From an uncultured cyanobacterium (GTDB lineage: Bacteria > Cyanobacteriota > Cyanobacteriia > Cyanobacteriales > Microcystaceae), in the NCBI GenBank assembly GCA_903887375.1, contig CAISPN010000105.1:1-46172 (forward strand): 46,172 nt of DNA, written 5' to 3'. The translations under genes were made by a program, and so were the position numbers. The notes beneath the pieces are model-generated. The model had not been told where the DNA came from. It worked only from the letters and a program-made list of their open reading frames with translations, and made no database searches. Below are positions 11,143-19,893 of this stretch, one piece after another; positions within the stretch are counted from its first letter, which is position 1, and every line of letters begins with the position of its first letter.

Positions 11143-11280
11143 TTACCTGAAACCAACTGCTGCTTGCCAAACAAAGGCCAAGAGCAGGAAAAATATTGGT
11201 ATTAAAGGCAATACATCTATCAATGGACTAAAAACTTGATATGCTTCGGGAAGCTTAGCTAAAAGTAGATCTAAGTACAT
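11143..11280 (-). CDS. psbK: Photosystem II reaction-centre protein PsbK
   Basis: A 45-aa single-span membrane protein. The mature part begins [17 protein letters not shown], continues with the hydrophobic helix [17 protein letters not shown] and ends VGFR. This matches cyanobacterial PsbK, where residues before KLPEAY are removed on maturation. PsbK is a small subunit of the PSII core beside CP43, needed for stable dimers and plastoquinone binding. The gene is easily missed because of its size. A -10/-35 pair lies upstream (11325-11352) and a strong terminator downstream, so it is probably monocistronic. It is the clearest sign that the organism performs oxygenic photosynthesis. Confidence 0.95.
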   Translation of the reverse strand: MYLDLLLAKLPEAYQVFSPLIDVLPLIPIFFLLLAFVWQAAVGFR

Positions 11281-11324
11281 AGGTCTTATTTATGTTCTGA
11301 TTTTGATTGAGGTAACCAATGATC

Positions 11325-11352
11325 ATTATAGGATGCCACTGATCAACTACAA
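11325..11352 (-). promoter_or_regulatory. Predicted psbK promoter
   Basis: On the minus strand a perfect -10 box TATAAT (11325-11330) lies 16 bp downstream of TTGTAG (11347-11352). The -10 box is 44 bp upstream of the psbK ATG. It is a consensus-based prediction; the -35 box is imperfect. Confidence 0.55.
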
Positions 11353-11380
11353 CACATTTTCTATCAGCAAGAATTGGATT

Positions 11381-12190
11381 CTAGCTAGCTTGTTCAACTA
11401 AGTGCATCACATCAGAGCGAGTCAGTTTTTCTTTGCCTAAGGATAAAATATCTAAAGTTCCATTGGCCAAAGCTAGGGGGATTTTACAAAAATCTAGAGC
11501 TGGTCCTTTAGGTAAAGACTGAGTATACTGATCGGCTAGGGCTAGATTATTTCGAGCATAAAAAAACATTTGCTCAGTAGTCCAATCCTCAGGGAAAAAA
11601 CTCACCCCTCGGCTTTTATCTTCTGATTGGTTACGTAAGATATTAACTGTCTGTAAACCCCGCCCAAAGCCAATAGCTTGAGTGCGGTTAGTTTGAGTTC
11701 CATCGTACCAAGCCCATAGATCCGAAAGAAGCAAACCAACTGCTCCAGCCACACTAAATGTGTAATGATCGAGATCGCTTTGAGTTTGAATTTTCCAGTT
11801 ACGCTCAGCCCAATAAGCCATGCGATCTGCCATAGCGGCAGTAGAATCCCAAATTCTTGGTGCAATAGATTCAGGTGCCAAAAGCGACCATTCACCTAAG
11901 CGGACGGAAACTTCGGGCAAGATATGTTCATACTTAAATATTCCTCTACAGAAATTTTCTGGTGCAATACCTGCTACTCCTGCTTGCAGGTCTGCGCTCA
12001 TCTGTCGAAGAATCTCAGCTTTAGTTGTGTTATCAATATCTGGATGATCTTCTACTTCGTCAATTGCTCTCATACAAAGATAGGCAGAGGCTACTGAATC
12101 TAATAGTTGTTCAGGAAGACGGCTAATCGGTATATAAAAAGTTCTACTTGTCTGTTGGAGAACTTCTAGGGCATTGTCACGAAAATTCAT
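11381..12190 (-). CDS. Phytoene/squalene synthase-family protein
   Basis: A 269-aa all-helical isoprenoid synthase-like protein (trans head-to-head prenyltransferase family). The first Asp-rich motif reads AIDEVEDHPD near residue 40. The second region reads NILRNQSEDKSRGVSFFP, where canonical enzymes have a DxxxD motif. SRTFYIPI and YTFSVAGAVGLLL are other conserved segments. It is shorter than cyanobacterial CrtB and belongs to a separate subfamily also seen in other bacteria, so it may be a squalene-type or uncharacterised prenyl synthase rather than the carotenoid enzyme. No hopanoid or carotenoid gene is adjacent. It stands 100 bp upstream of psbK on the same strand. Substrate and product remain open. 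Confidence 0.78.
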   Translation of the reverse strand: MNFRDNALEVLQQTSRTFYIPISRLPEQLLDSVASAYLCMRAIDEVEDHPDIDNTTKAEILRQMSADLQAGVAGIAPENFCRGIFKYEHILPEVSVRLGEWSLLAPESIAPRIWDSTAAMADRMAYWAERNWKIQTQSDLDHYTFSVAGAVGLLLSDLWAWYDGTQTNRTQAIGFGRGLQTVNILRNQSEDKSRGVSFFPEDWTTEQMFFYARNNLALADQYTQSLPKGPALDFCKIPLALANGTLDILSLGKEKLTRSDVMHLVEQAS

Positions 12191-12344
12191 TCACTTAACT
12201 CCTCACACTCAACATTGAACCTCTTTACTAATCCTAGATATTTGATCTAGAACTGTAACAGAGGCCCAATATTGTTTCACTTCAGTATATTTTAAATTGC
12301 TTTAAAAGCTACAAATCTGTTCAAGATAAACTTAAATACACTAT

Positions 12345-13718
12345 CTAAGTTCTGACATATGACGCCATAAGGCTGTCTATTGTTTCTTTGAACTCGTTAC
12401 TTGATTTGACTCCTTTGATTTGCTTGACCAATTCTTTATTTTGGAAAAATTGTACTGTTGGTGTCCCAATAACTTGTCCCATCTGAGCTATTTCAGGGTC
12501 AGCTTCTATGTCAATTTCCACTAGGTAAATTTTATCTTGGTATTGCTGAGCGATTTTATCAAGTATAGGTTTGAGCGCGCGGCAAGGCCCACAAGAGGGA
12601 GAAACATACTTGACTAACAACAATCGATCACTCTCATGAAAGAGCTTACGCAGGGCATAACCTCCATATTGATATGTTTGGCTTGGATCAAACTCAACTG
12701 GCTCAGTTTGGGGTTTAACGGGACTACTTTCTGGATGTGTTGTTTGAGTTTGTTGATATTCTTGGATTAAGTTATGTTCTGATAACCAGCGCTCTAGGGA
12801 AAGTGCAGCCATACAGCCAGTACCAGCGGCTGTGATAGCTTGACGATAATGGTGATCCTGCACATCTCCTGCAGCAAAGACTCCTTTTACTGAGGTTTCT
12901 ATCGTATTTTCTTGAACTACCAAATATCCAGTGTGATCTAGTTCGAGTTGATTCTTAAATATATCAGTATTAGGAGTATGCCCAATGGCATAAAATAGTC
13001 CCTCGACTGGCAGATCCTGCTCTTGCTGGGTAGTCTTATCAAGCAGTTTGATTCCCTTTAGTAATGTTCCATTTCCATAGGCATCGAGAATTTCCTTATT
13101 CCAGTGAACTATTATTTTGGGATTTTGTAGTACTCTGTCTTGCATTGCTTTACTGGCACGCATTTCATTTCTTCTGACTATTAAATGGACTACTGAGCCA
13201 TATTTGGTAAGATATACTGCTTCTTCTGCTGCCGTATCTCCGCCGCCTACAACAGCCAATTCCACTCCTTTAAAGAGCGGACTTGCACCATCACATATAG
13301 CACAGGCTGAAATACCATTGTTCCAATAGCGCTCCTCATTTGGCAAATCCAGACGCTTAGCAGTAGCACCTGTGGCTATAATCAATCCGTGGGTTTTAAT
13401 GATTCTTTCAGTTGTTGTTACTACTAGGGGTCTTTGGCAAAGATCAACGCTGATGACATCTTCGCTGTAGCACTCACTTCCCCAGCGCTCGGCTTGAGCC
13501 TTCATTCTCTGCATCAGCTCTGGTCCAGTAATTCCTTCTGGAAAACCAGGGAAATTTTCAACTTCAGTGGTTGTCATTAATTGACCACCTGGCACACCAC
13601 CAGCTTTCAATCCCTCTAGCACAAGAGGTTTAAGATTAGCCCTAGCAGCATAGATAGCAGCTGTATAACCAGCAGGGCCTGAACCAATAATCACTACATT
13701 CTCAATTTTTTCATTCAT
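12345..13718 (-). CDS. NADPH thioredoxin reductase with C-terminal thioredoxin domain (NTRC)
   Basis: A 457-aa fusion of a flavoprotein thioredoxin reductase (1-~315) and thioredoxin (~355-457). FAD binding is shown by [16 protein letters not shown] and the NADPH site by [10 protein letters not shown]. The reductase disulfide is CAICDG (Cys139/Cys142) and the thioredoxin site is CGPC (Cys376/Cys379). The two are joined by a Gln/Pro/Glu-rich linker. In chloroplasts and cyanobacteria NTRC passes NADPH electrons to 2-Cys peroxiredoxins. The open frame reaches a TTG at 13739, but the ATG at 13718 ([14 protein letters not shown]) fits the family N-terminus better. Length fits the family, and both redox pairs are intact. 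Confidence 0.93.
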   Translation of the reverse strand: MNEKIENVVIIGSGPAGYTAAIYAARANLKPLVLEGLKAGGVPGGQLMTTTEVENFPGFPEGITGPELMQRMKAQAERWGSECYSEDVISVDLCQRPLVVTTTERIIKTHGLIIATGATAKRLDLPNEERYWNNGISACAICDGASPLFKGVELAVVGGGDTAAEEAVYLTKYGSVVHLIVRRNEMRASKAMQDRVLQNPKIIVHWNKEILDAYGNGTLLKGIKLLDKTTQQEQDLPVEGLFYAIGHTPNTDIFKNQLELDHTGYLVVQENTIETSVKGVFAAGDVQDHHYRQAITAAGTGCMAALSLERWLSEHNLIQEYQQTQTTHPESSPVKPQTEPVEFDPSQTYQYGGYALRKLFHESDRLLLVKYVSPSCGPCRALKPILDKIAQQYQDKIYLVEIDIEADPEIAQMGQVIGTPTVQFFQNKELVKQIKGVKSSNEFKETIDSLMASYVRT

Positions 13719-13764
13719 AGTCTCATCAATGAATTTCAAAGTGGGAAGATCACAATTTTAAATT

Positions 13765-14091
13765 TTAACTATCATAGAGAATTTCGTCATAGCAAGACTC
13801 CCCCACTGATTTAAAATTTGCTTGCAGTTTTTTGTCAGTTTTGGCCTTTTGCAAAATTATCTTGAATTGATTGGCATCATAAGTGCTACGGAATTTTGTG
13901 ATGGTGCAGTTGCAGAGTTTCTCTCCATCAGTAGTTGATAATCCTCTGGTATTGGTATGCCTGAGACATTCACTCTTATATTGCTCAAATGAAGTAGGTT
14001 TGGCTGCTGCCAGGGAAGATCCCAGAGGCAATAAAAGTAATCCAGGCAATAGGAACCAAAAAGAAATGAGATGCTTTTTGTGATTTGTCAT
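13765..14091 (-). CDS. Small secreted Cys-containing protein of unknown function
   Basis: A 108-aa protein with a clear signal peptide: a basic start (MTNHKKH), a hydrophobic core FWFLLPGLLLLPLG and a likely cleavage after SSLAAA. The mature ~78 residues contain four cysteines (SEC, LCNC, ESCYDE), enough for two disulfides in the periplasm or thylakoid lumen. I do not recognise the family. It lies 46 bp upstream of the NTRC start on the same strand, so a redox-linked role is conceivable but is only inference from position. Confidence 0.65.
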   Translation of the reverse strand: MTNHKKHLISFWFLLPGLLLLPLGSSLAAAKPTSFEQYKSECLRHTNTRGLSTTDGEKLCNCTITKFRSTYDANQFKIILQKAKTDKKLQANFKSVGESCYDEILYDS

Positions 14092-14160
14092 AGAGAAAAA
14101 AAACTACTGATGATAATTGAGAGAAATCTAGATTATTTTTCTATTGTACAGTCATAGATG

Positions 14161-14490
14161 CTAAAGTCCTTCAATAATCAGTCCATCTTCCATTGAGACT
14201 TGAACTGCGCGACCTTGTACTCTTAAATGGTCATCTTGGTCTGTTAAGTATTTTAGGTTTCCTTTATTGGTCCATCCCCGAAAAATACCTAATAGATATG
14301 CACGATTTTCCCAATCATAGGCATATATGATGAATCTATCACCACATTCTGTGCTAATTTTTTCGCACTTGAGCTCCTGGTAAGATCTTTCTAGATTGTT
14401 TTCTATTATCACGTCTCCACCTAGATTCCATAGAGATATATCTAATATCTCCCTGAGGCTAAGGTCACCGACTAATTCAAATTCAATCAT
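14161..14490 (-). CDS. Conserved-looking hypothetical protein
   Basis: A 109-aa acidic soluble protein that I do not recognise. It has no signal peptide or membrane segment. Its predicted strands (EFELVGDLSLREIL, DRFIIYAYDW, AYLLGIFRGW) suggest a small alpha/beta fold. The ATG at 14490 is the first in frame. It stands 69 bp upstream of the small secreted protein on the same strand. Normal codon use and lack of a better frame on the other strand support it being real. Confidence 0.55.
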   Translation of the reverse strand: MIEFELVGDLSLREILDISLWNLGGDVIIENNLERSYQELKCEKISTECGDRFIIYAYDWENRAYLLGIFRGWTNKGNLKYLTDQDDHLRVQGRAVQVSMEDGLIIEGL

Positions 14491-14627
14491 TAATTGGTCT
14501 CCCTATTAACTCTTCAACTTTAGGATATCTCCTAATTAAATAGTTTCGTTTTTATTCAAAAAGGTTCAATCTTAGATTTGAGTAATAATTTGTTGATCCA
14601 TATCAAATATAACATCAACAAATTTAT

Positions 14628-15623
14628 TTAGAAGTTCGGATCTGCTGTTTGTTTTTCTAATTTTATTAGCTTGAAGATAAAGCTATAAGTATTGGTAATT
14701 TGTCTATTAATATTTTCTCGTTGGTTAATTAGATAGATACTCAGTATAGTTAAGCTAACCCCAAACCACTGTAGGCTGCTTAGATCTTCAGAGAGAAATA
14801 TATTACCAAAGCTCAGGGCAAAAACTGGAGTTAAAAAAGTTAGTGAACTCAAACTGGTCAAATTGCCCGAAGAAGCTAGGTAGAAAAACAAACCATAGGC
14901 AATAGCACTGCCAAATACAGCTGAATAAATCAAAGCGATCCAGCCTTGATTGCTGATATTAATCCATTGCTCATTTTCCCAACAGGCTGAGGCTAGTAAA
15001 AGAGGAATACCACCTAAGATCATATGCCATGCGGTTGCCACTACAGGATCACTGTGGCGACTGACATAGCGGATCAAAATAGTACCAATAGCCATAGAGA
15101 GAGAGGCAAACAACATCAGCATCTCTCCACTTGCTAAAAAGCTAGACCAACTTAGGGTTATTTCTGGCCAATGTCCTTGCCAAAGCGTATCTAACCATTG
15201 CTCAGGTAAACCAATCAGACTAATTCCAGTGATTCCAACAGCTAGGCCCAAGCTACCCCATAGTCCAATTACTTCCCCAAATAGCCAACTTGACATCAAG
15301 GCAACCGCTAGAGGTTGAGAATCGATGATCACTGAACCCAAACCTGCGCCGGTATGGTTAAGACCTTGCGCTAAAAATCCTTGAAACATTGTCCCGTCTA
15401 TAAGGGCAAATAAGATGATCCACAGCCAAGCTTTAAAACTAGAGGGTTGTTGTCTTTTTTGCCACAAAGTCACTATAAGGAGCAAAATTCCGGCAGGCAC
15501 TAGCCGAAACCCAGCCATAAAAAGAGGACTACTATCATCTATGACAGCTTTCATGGCTACCATTGCTGTCCCCCAGAGAAAAAAGGGGGCAATCAGGAGA
15601 GTTAGTGATTTGATTGTTGACAA
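14628..15623 (-). CDS. EamA/DMT-family transporter
   Basis: A 331-aa integral membrane protein with about ten hydrophobic helices in two repeated halves, typical of the drug/metabolite transporter (EamA, RhaT-like) family. The N-terminal half opens FFLWGTAMVAMKAV and the second half contains ASLSMAIGTILIRYVS and IYSAVFGSAIAYGLFFYLA. Such proteins export or exchange amino acids, nucleosides or other metabolites; the substrate cannot be predicted. The start appears to be TTG (15621-15623) preceded by AGAGG at normal distance, because the next in-frame ATG lies inside the first helix. No adjacent gene suggests a substrate. Confidence 0.85.
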   Translation of the reverse strand: MSTIKSLTLLIAPFFLWGTAMVAMKAVIDDSSPLFMAGFRLVPAGILLLIVTLWQKRQQPSSFKAWLWIILFALIDGTMFQGFLAQGLNHTGAGLGSVIIDSQPLAVALMSSWLFGEVIGLWGSLGLAVGITGISLIGLPEQWLDTLWQGHWPEITLSWSSFLASGEMLMLFASLSMAIGTILIRYVSRHSDPVVATAWHMILGGIPLLLASACWENEQWINISNQGWIALIYSAVFGSAIAYGLFFYLASSGNLTSLSSLTFLTPVFALSFGNIFLSEDLSSLQWFGVSLTILSIYLINQRENINRQITNTYSFIFKLIKLEKQTADPNF

Positions 15624-15706
15624 GGACAGCCTCTTTAGTTTTCTTAATTGTAACTGAATGTAAAGATTCAGTTTGTTGGATATGAACTATTTATGCTCAA
15701 GTTAGA

Positions 15707-16399
15707 TCAAAGATACTGTAGCCATTGTTGAGCAACTTCTATAGAGCCATACCAGGGGTATTTATTATTTGGGGCATGTCCAACTCCTTCTAGGGTTATG
15801 TTGTTGGCTCCTTCTAGATGAGCAGACTCTATTGGTGTGATACCATCTCCCCAAGTTAAACCACTGCCAAGGGTGAGTTTGTAGCTGTTATAGGCCAGCC
15901 AATTGCTCAAATCCGGCTTACCGTAGATTAATTTGCCGGCAATGCAGATGTAGTTAATATCTCTATAGTAGGCGCCAGGATAATTGTCATTCACAAAGTT
16001 TAGATTTTTCTTTGTCCAATATTCACCGCTCCTATGAGGAGTGCCCAGAGTGATCAGGCTGTGAATTTGTTTATTTTTAGACCAGATCACCTCCAATTTT
16101 TCACCATGAACGTCATAGGGTTGATCTCCCAAATAGATTCTCGTGATCCAACCACCTGCTGAATGTCCAATGATATTGAGCAAAGATTCTGGATATTCTT
16201 GAAGTAACTGCTCAACTGTAGAATCTATTTTGCGCAAGATTGGCAACATAGAGCGCCCCCCAACAGTAGGGAGCCAATCCCACTTACTCAGAGGCACTGT
16301 GATTGTTGGCAAACCTTGTTCCTTGAGAAAATTTTCCAAGGTAGAATATTCGCTCGCTTGGGCGAAGTAACCGGGTACAATAACGGTAGGACGTGGCAT
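15707..16399 (-). CDS. Lipase-like alpha/beta hydrolase
   Basis: A 230-aa serine hydrolase. The nucleophile elbow is GHSAGG with Ser80, the acid is probably the Asp in WGDGITP, and the base is the His in GVGHAP near the C-terminus, completing a Ser-Asp-His triad. The N-terminus PTVIVPGYF is the first strand and oxyanion region. No signal peptide is visible, so it is probably cytosolic. Similar cyanobacterial and plastid proteins are annotated as esterases or lipases acting on unknown acyl substrates. Its ATG is only 21 bp from the divergent start of cobI, so the two promoters must overlap the opposite coding regions. Confidence 0.82.
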   Translation of the reverse strand: MPRPTVIVPGYFAQASEYSTLENFLKEQGLPTITVPLSKWDWLPTVGGRSMLPILRKIDSTVEQLLQEYPESLLNIIGHSAGGWITRIYLGDQPYDVHGEKLEVIWSKNKQIHSLITLGTPHRSGEYWTKKNLNFVNDNYPGAYYRDINYICIAGKLIYGKPDLSNWLAYNSYKLTLGSGLTWGDGITPIESAHLEGANNITLEGVGHAPNNKYPWYGSIEVAQQWLQYL

Positions 16400-16420
16400 G
16401 TTAATTTTTTTGAAGAACTA

Positions 16421-17134
16421 GTGACCATTGGTATTTTATACGGAATCAGTGTAGGGAGCGGAGATAGCGAGCTGATCACCGTCAAGGGAGCCAGAATATT
16501 GCAAGCTACTAAAGTGATCGCTTTTCCCTCCGGCAGAGCTAATGATCTAGGTATAGCTCAAAGAATTATCGGGCCTTGGCTGAACGTTGATCATCAATTG
16601 CTAGCTCTTGAATTTCCCTATGTGCAAGATGAATTTGTTCTAGAACAAGCTTGGCAAAAAGCCGCCAATCAGGTATGGAACTATTTATCAAATGGCGTAG
16701 ATGTTGCCTTTGCCTGTGAAGGGGATGTCAATTTTTATGGGACTTTTAGCTACCTAGCCCAAACTGTTCAAAATTTGTATCCCCAAGCCCTTATCAAAGC
16801 TATCCCTGGAGTAATCTCTCCTCTAGCTGCAGTATCTAGTCTGGGCATTCCCCTAGTCCAAAGACACCAAAAATTGGTGATTCTACCTGCTTTGTATCAT
16901 ATTAAACAGCTTAAAATTGCAATCAAACAGGCAGATGTAATTGTCTTGATGAAAGTTAGTTCTGTCTATTCCCAAGCTTGGCAAATACTCCAAGATCATG
17001 ATCTGCTAAAAAATAGTTATATAGTCGAAAGGGCGAGCTGGCCTGAGGAAAAAATTTATCAAAATTTGGAGCAACATCCAAATCTTGAGCTTTCTTATTT
17101 TTCTTTGCTCATAGTTAAGGTTAATCCAGTATAA
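16421..17134 (+). CDS. cobI: Precorrin-2 C(20)-methyltransferase CobI/CbiL
   Basis: A 237-aa SAM-dependent methyltransferase of the tetrapyrrole methylase family, which methylates C20 of precorrin-2 on the route to cobalamin. Family motifs are GILYGISVGSGDSELIT at the N-terminus, FACEGDVNFYGTFSYL in the middle and PGVISPLAAVSSLGIPL in the SAM-binding region. The reading frame is open back to 16316, inside the opposite hydrolase gene, but homologous proteins begin just before GILYG. I therefore choose the GTG at 16421 (first residues MTIGILYG). The ribosome site is weak (GAAGAA). The usual GDPE is GDSE here. Whether the substrate is the cobalt-free or cobalt form cannot be told. Confidence 0.87.
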   Translation: MTIGILYGISVGSGDSELITVKGARILQATKVIAFPSGRANDLGIAQRIIGPWLNVDHQLLALEFPYVQDEFVLEQAWQKAANQVWNYLSNGVDVAFACEGDVNFYGTFSYLAQTVQNLYPQALIKAIPGVISPLAAVSSLGIPLVQRHQKLVILPALYHIKQLKIAIKQADVIVLMKVSSVYSQAWQILQDHDLLKNSYIVERASWPEEKIYQNLEQHPNLELSYFSLLIVKVNPV

Positions 17135-17187
17135 TGGTTATTTTGGGAAAATTCTAAGCATTCAGCATCAAGGAGAAAAAAAGTTAT

Positions 17188-17799
17188 ATGGCTCGTTATA
17201 GAGGTCCTCGTCTGCGCATTGTTCGTAGATTGGGAGAATTACCTGGCTTAAGTCGTAAAGGTTTACGCCGTCGCACCGATCCACCTGGACAACATGGCAA
17301 GGCGAGGAAGAAGAGCTCAGAATATGCAGTTCGTCTAAAAGAAAAGCAAAAACTGCGCTTTAACTATGGAGTATCAGAAAAGCAGCTACTGCGCTATGTG
17401 CGTCGTGCTCGTGGTGCTAGTGGTTCTACCGGTCTAGTTCTTCTGCAGCTATTAGAGATGCGTTTAGACAATACCGTATTTCGTTTAGGTATGGCAGGTA
17501 CGGTTCCTGCAGCTAGACAGTTAGTCAATCACGGACATATCACTGTTAATGGACGTGTTGTAGATATTGCCAGCTATCAATGTCGTCCAGGCGATTTGAT
17601 CAAAGTAAGAGAACGCGAAGGTTCCCGTCGCTTGGTAGAAACCAACCTAGAGTGGAAAGGTCTGGCCAATTTACCTAGCCATTTGGAGTTTGATAAAAAT
17701 ACCCTCACTGGTAAAGTCAATGGGGTTATCGAAAGAGAATGGGTAGCACTTCAGGTTAATGAACTACTTGTAGTTGAGTATTATTCTCGCCAAGCCTAA
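17188..17799 (+). CDS. rpsD: 30S ribosomal protein S4
   Basis: A 203-aa primary 16S rRNA-binding protein that nucleates 30S assembly. It begins [17 protein letters not shown], the usual bacterial/plastid S4 N-terminus, and has the S4 RNA-binding domain ([28 protein letters not shown]). AAGGAGA lies about 10 nt before the ATG. As in other cyanobacteria the gene stands alone rather than in the alpha operon. It is followed by an intrinsic terminator facing panC-cmk. Confidence 0.98.
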   Translation: MARYRGPRLRIVRRLGELPGLSRKGLRRRTDPPGQHGKARKKSSEYAVRLKEKQKLRFNYGVSEKQLLRYVRRARGASGSTGLVLLQLLEMRLDNTVFRLGMAGTVPAARQLVNHGHITVNGRVVDIASYQCRPGDLIKVREREGSRRLVETNLEWKGLANLPSHLEFDKNTLTGKVNGVIEREWVALQVNELLVVEYYSRQA

Positions 17800-17809
17800 T
17801 CCCTGATGT

Positions 17810-17833
17810 AAAGGGGAGAAAATTCCCCTTTTT
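17810..17833. terminator. Terminator between rpsD and panC-cmk
   Basis: A short hairpin (AAAGGGG with CCCCTTT, A-T extension inside) is followed by T5 on the plus strand and preceded by A residues, so it can end both convergent genes. It lies about 11 bp after the rpsD stop and directly abuts the panC-cmk stop. Confidence 0.75.
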
Positions 17834-19368
17834 CATTTCTGGTTTATCTTGTTTAGATAAAGATCCACAATATTTACACATACTTGATCTAGATTGAGAT
17901 CATCTGTGATGATCTCAACAGCATCTTGTGCCTTGCGCAGAGGGGAAATTTTCCTGGTGCTGTCTTGGTGGTCTCTTTGGGTAATTTGGTGGATTAATTC
18001 TTCAAGGCTTACTTTCTCAATGCCTTGGTTTTGCAGATCCTTAAAACGGCGTCTAGCTCTCTCGGCAACAGAAGCGGTTAAAAATATTTTTAGGCTAGCT
18101 TGAGGAAAGACTTCAGTGCCCATATCCCGACCTTCAGCAATCAAGCCCCCTTTTTTGCCAAGCTCTTTTTGCAATTTCACCAGCACAGTTCTTACAGAAG
18201 CGATAGCTGCTATCTGAGAAACTAGCGAGGTCACTTCTAAAGAGCGTATCTGCTCTGTTATTCTTTGCTGATTCAGATAGACTTCACAAGAATACTTACT
18301 TGAATCACAAGGCAATAGCTCTAATTGCATACTCGCCATAACCTCAGCAATGGCTACATGATCCTCAAGGGCAATAGCTTGGGATTTAATTAGCCAAGCT
18401 GCAGCGCGGTACATTGCGCCAGTATCCAAATAAAGTAATCCCAGCTCTTTTGCTAGCTTTCGGGTTACGGTAGATTTACCAGCTCCAGCTGGGCCATCTA
18501 TCGTGACTATTGGTTTTTGAGCATTGAGTAGAATATTGTCAATGAGTCGAGTTGAGCCAAAATAGCCAGCTATTGCTATTACCCCAGTATCCTCTATTGT
18601 TTCTAGTTGTTTGAGATTATTAGGATCTACTAACTCTAAATATTGCAACTTAAACTTAGGAGATATCTGAACAAGAGATTGTTTAACTATTGTGAGCAAA
18701 GGGGATGATTTTCTCTCTCCAGAGCTAAACGCCTCTTTAGCAAGCATCAGTGAGGTATTGATGCCACTTGCTTGAGCTTTTTGCTGCTCATTGAGGTAGA
18801 CATTGCGCGAACTCAATGCAAGCCCACTGGGATCTTGAACAGTGGGACAGCCTTTGATGATTACAGGTAATCTAAGATCCTCAACCATTTTTTTGAGGAT
18901 GACTAACTGCTGAAAATCTTTCTCGCCAAAGTAGGCGACATTAGGCTGGACAATATTGAACAGTTTGCAAACAATAGTGGTAACACCAGCAAAATGGCCA
19001 GGGCGAAAAGGTCCACAGAGATTTGCTACCAAATGTTCAGGAGGAACAACCAAGCTTTGTTGTTGTCCTTGGTTAATAGCCATTGCTTCGACAGAGGGAG
19101 CAAAAAGTATATCAACATCAAAGGCTTGACATAGGTCAATATCTTGCTCGATAGGGCGGGGATATTTTTGATAATCTTCACCTTGGCCAAACTGGAGTGG
19201 GTTGACAAAGATACTGACTACCACTAGATCATTTTCGGCTTTGGCTCTGGCAATTAGAGAAAGATGTCCGCTATGAAGAGCTCCCATGGTGGGAACAAGA
19301 GCCACAGTTTGTCCTTGATTTTCTTGCAGAGCAGTTTTAAGACCTAAAGCCGTCTTTAAAACCCGCAT
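17833..19368 (-). CDS. panC/cmk: Bifunctional pantoate-beta-alanine ligase / cytidylate kinase
   Basis: A 511-aa fusion typical of cyanobacteria. The N-terminal ~275 residues are pantothenate synthetase (LVPTMGALHSGHLSLI with the HxGH nucleotide motif, FVNPLQFG, YFGEKDFQQL), joining pantoate and beta-alanine for CoA synthesis. The C-terminal ~225 residues are CMP kinase, starting at IVTIDGPAGAGKST (Walker A) with DTGAMYRAAAW and GRDMGTEVFP. Both halves look complete. The fusion couples CoA and pyrimidine nucleotide metabolism only genetically, as far as is known. Start is ATG with MRVLKTA. Confidence 0.96.
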   Translation of the reverse strand: MRVLKTALGLKTALQENQGQTVALVPTMGALHSGHLSLIARAKAENDLVVVSIFVNPLQFGQGEDYQKYPRPIEQDIDLCQAFDVDILFAPSVEAMAINQGQQQSLVVPPEHLVANLCGPFRPGHFAGVTTIVCKLFNIVQPNVAYFGEKDFQQLVILKKMVEDLRLPVIIKGCPTVQDPSGLALSSRNVYLNEQQKAQASGINTSLMLAKEAFSSGERKSSPLLTIVKQSLVQISPKFKLQYLELVDPNNLKQLETIEDTGVIAIAGYFGSTRLIDNILLNAQKPIVTIDGPAGAGKSTVTRKLAKELGLLYLDTGAMYRAAAWLIKSQAIALEDHVAIAEVMASMQLELLPCDSSKYSCEVYLNQQRITEQIRSLEVTSLVSQIAAIASVRTVLVKLQKELGKKGGLIAEGRDMGTEVFPQASLKIFLTASVAERARRRFKDLQNQGIEKVSLEELIHQITQRDHQDSTRKISPLRKAQDAVEIITDDLNLDQVCVNIVDLYLNKINQK

Positions 19369-19392
19369 TTATGCTCCCTACTTGAAGTTTTA

Positions 19393-19893
19393 CTAGAATT
19401 TCATTACTTCAAGTTTAACCGGAGCCACTCCAGAAATATCTAAAATTCTGGCCGCTTGAGCTGAAAGATCTATTTCCCTTCCTCGGATAAAAGGACCACG
19501 GTCATTGATTCTGACCAAGACCGAACGTCCATTACCCAGATTGGTTACTCTAACCATGGTGCCAAAGGGAAGGGTCTTGTGCGCGGCAGTATAGGCATTG
19601 GAATTGAATTTCTCTCCATTGGCTGTCAGTCGACCATGGAAACCAGGACCGTACCAAGATGCAATGCCTTTCTTGGTCATTTTAATGGTCTGAAGTTTGA
19701 GAGACGGTTTGGTAATCTCTTGGGGTAAACGTGGCTTTTGCTCCGCATTGGTTTGGGACAGATCTAGTTGATCTGTCTTGGCTTGTTCCAAGTTAACAGC
19801 TTGAATCTCCTGACTATGTGCTTGGGGGATGTTGGAGATTGCAAGAGCGCTTGTACAAGCGATTAATGTCATGAGTGAAAGTTTATTGTTCAT
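19393..19893 (-). CDS. RlpA-like double-psi beta-barrel lipoprotein/secreted protein
   Basis: A 166-aa exported protein. The start at 19893 is chosen because AAGGAG lies 6 nt upstream and a signal peptide follows ([17 protein letters not shown], likely cut near AHS-QE); an upstream frame to 19926 lacks this. After a ~45-residue linker the double-psi beta-barrel domain covers the C-terminus: [44 protein letters not shown] and REIDLS. RlpA relatives bind or cleave peptidoglycan glycan strands lacking stem peptides. No SPOR domain and no lipobox are seen, so it is not a classical RlpA. Family membership is clear; activity is inferred. Confidence 0.85.
   Translation of the reverse strand: MNNKLSLMTLIACTSALAISNIPQAHSQEIQAVNLEQAKTDQLDLSQTNAEQKPRLPQEITKPSLKLQTIKMTKKGIASWYGPGFHGRLTANGEKFNSNAYTAAHKTLPFGTMVRVTNLGNGRSVLVRINDRGPFIRGREIDLSAQAARILDISGVAPVKLEVMKF

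Noticed and set aside
11602-11895. A 97-aa minus-strand frame inside the phytoene/squalene synthase-like gene
   Set aside because: It is out of frame with the gene and shows no domain; it is a shadow.
12191-12344. Gap between the NTRC and phytoene/squalene synthase-like genes checked for small genes
   Set aside because: No small photosystem gene, tRNA or clear hairpin was found on either strand.
16316-16420. Upstream extension of cobI with an ATG at 16316
   Set aside because: It would overlap the hydrolase gene by 84 bp and add 35 residues not expected before the conserved GILYG start.
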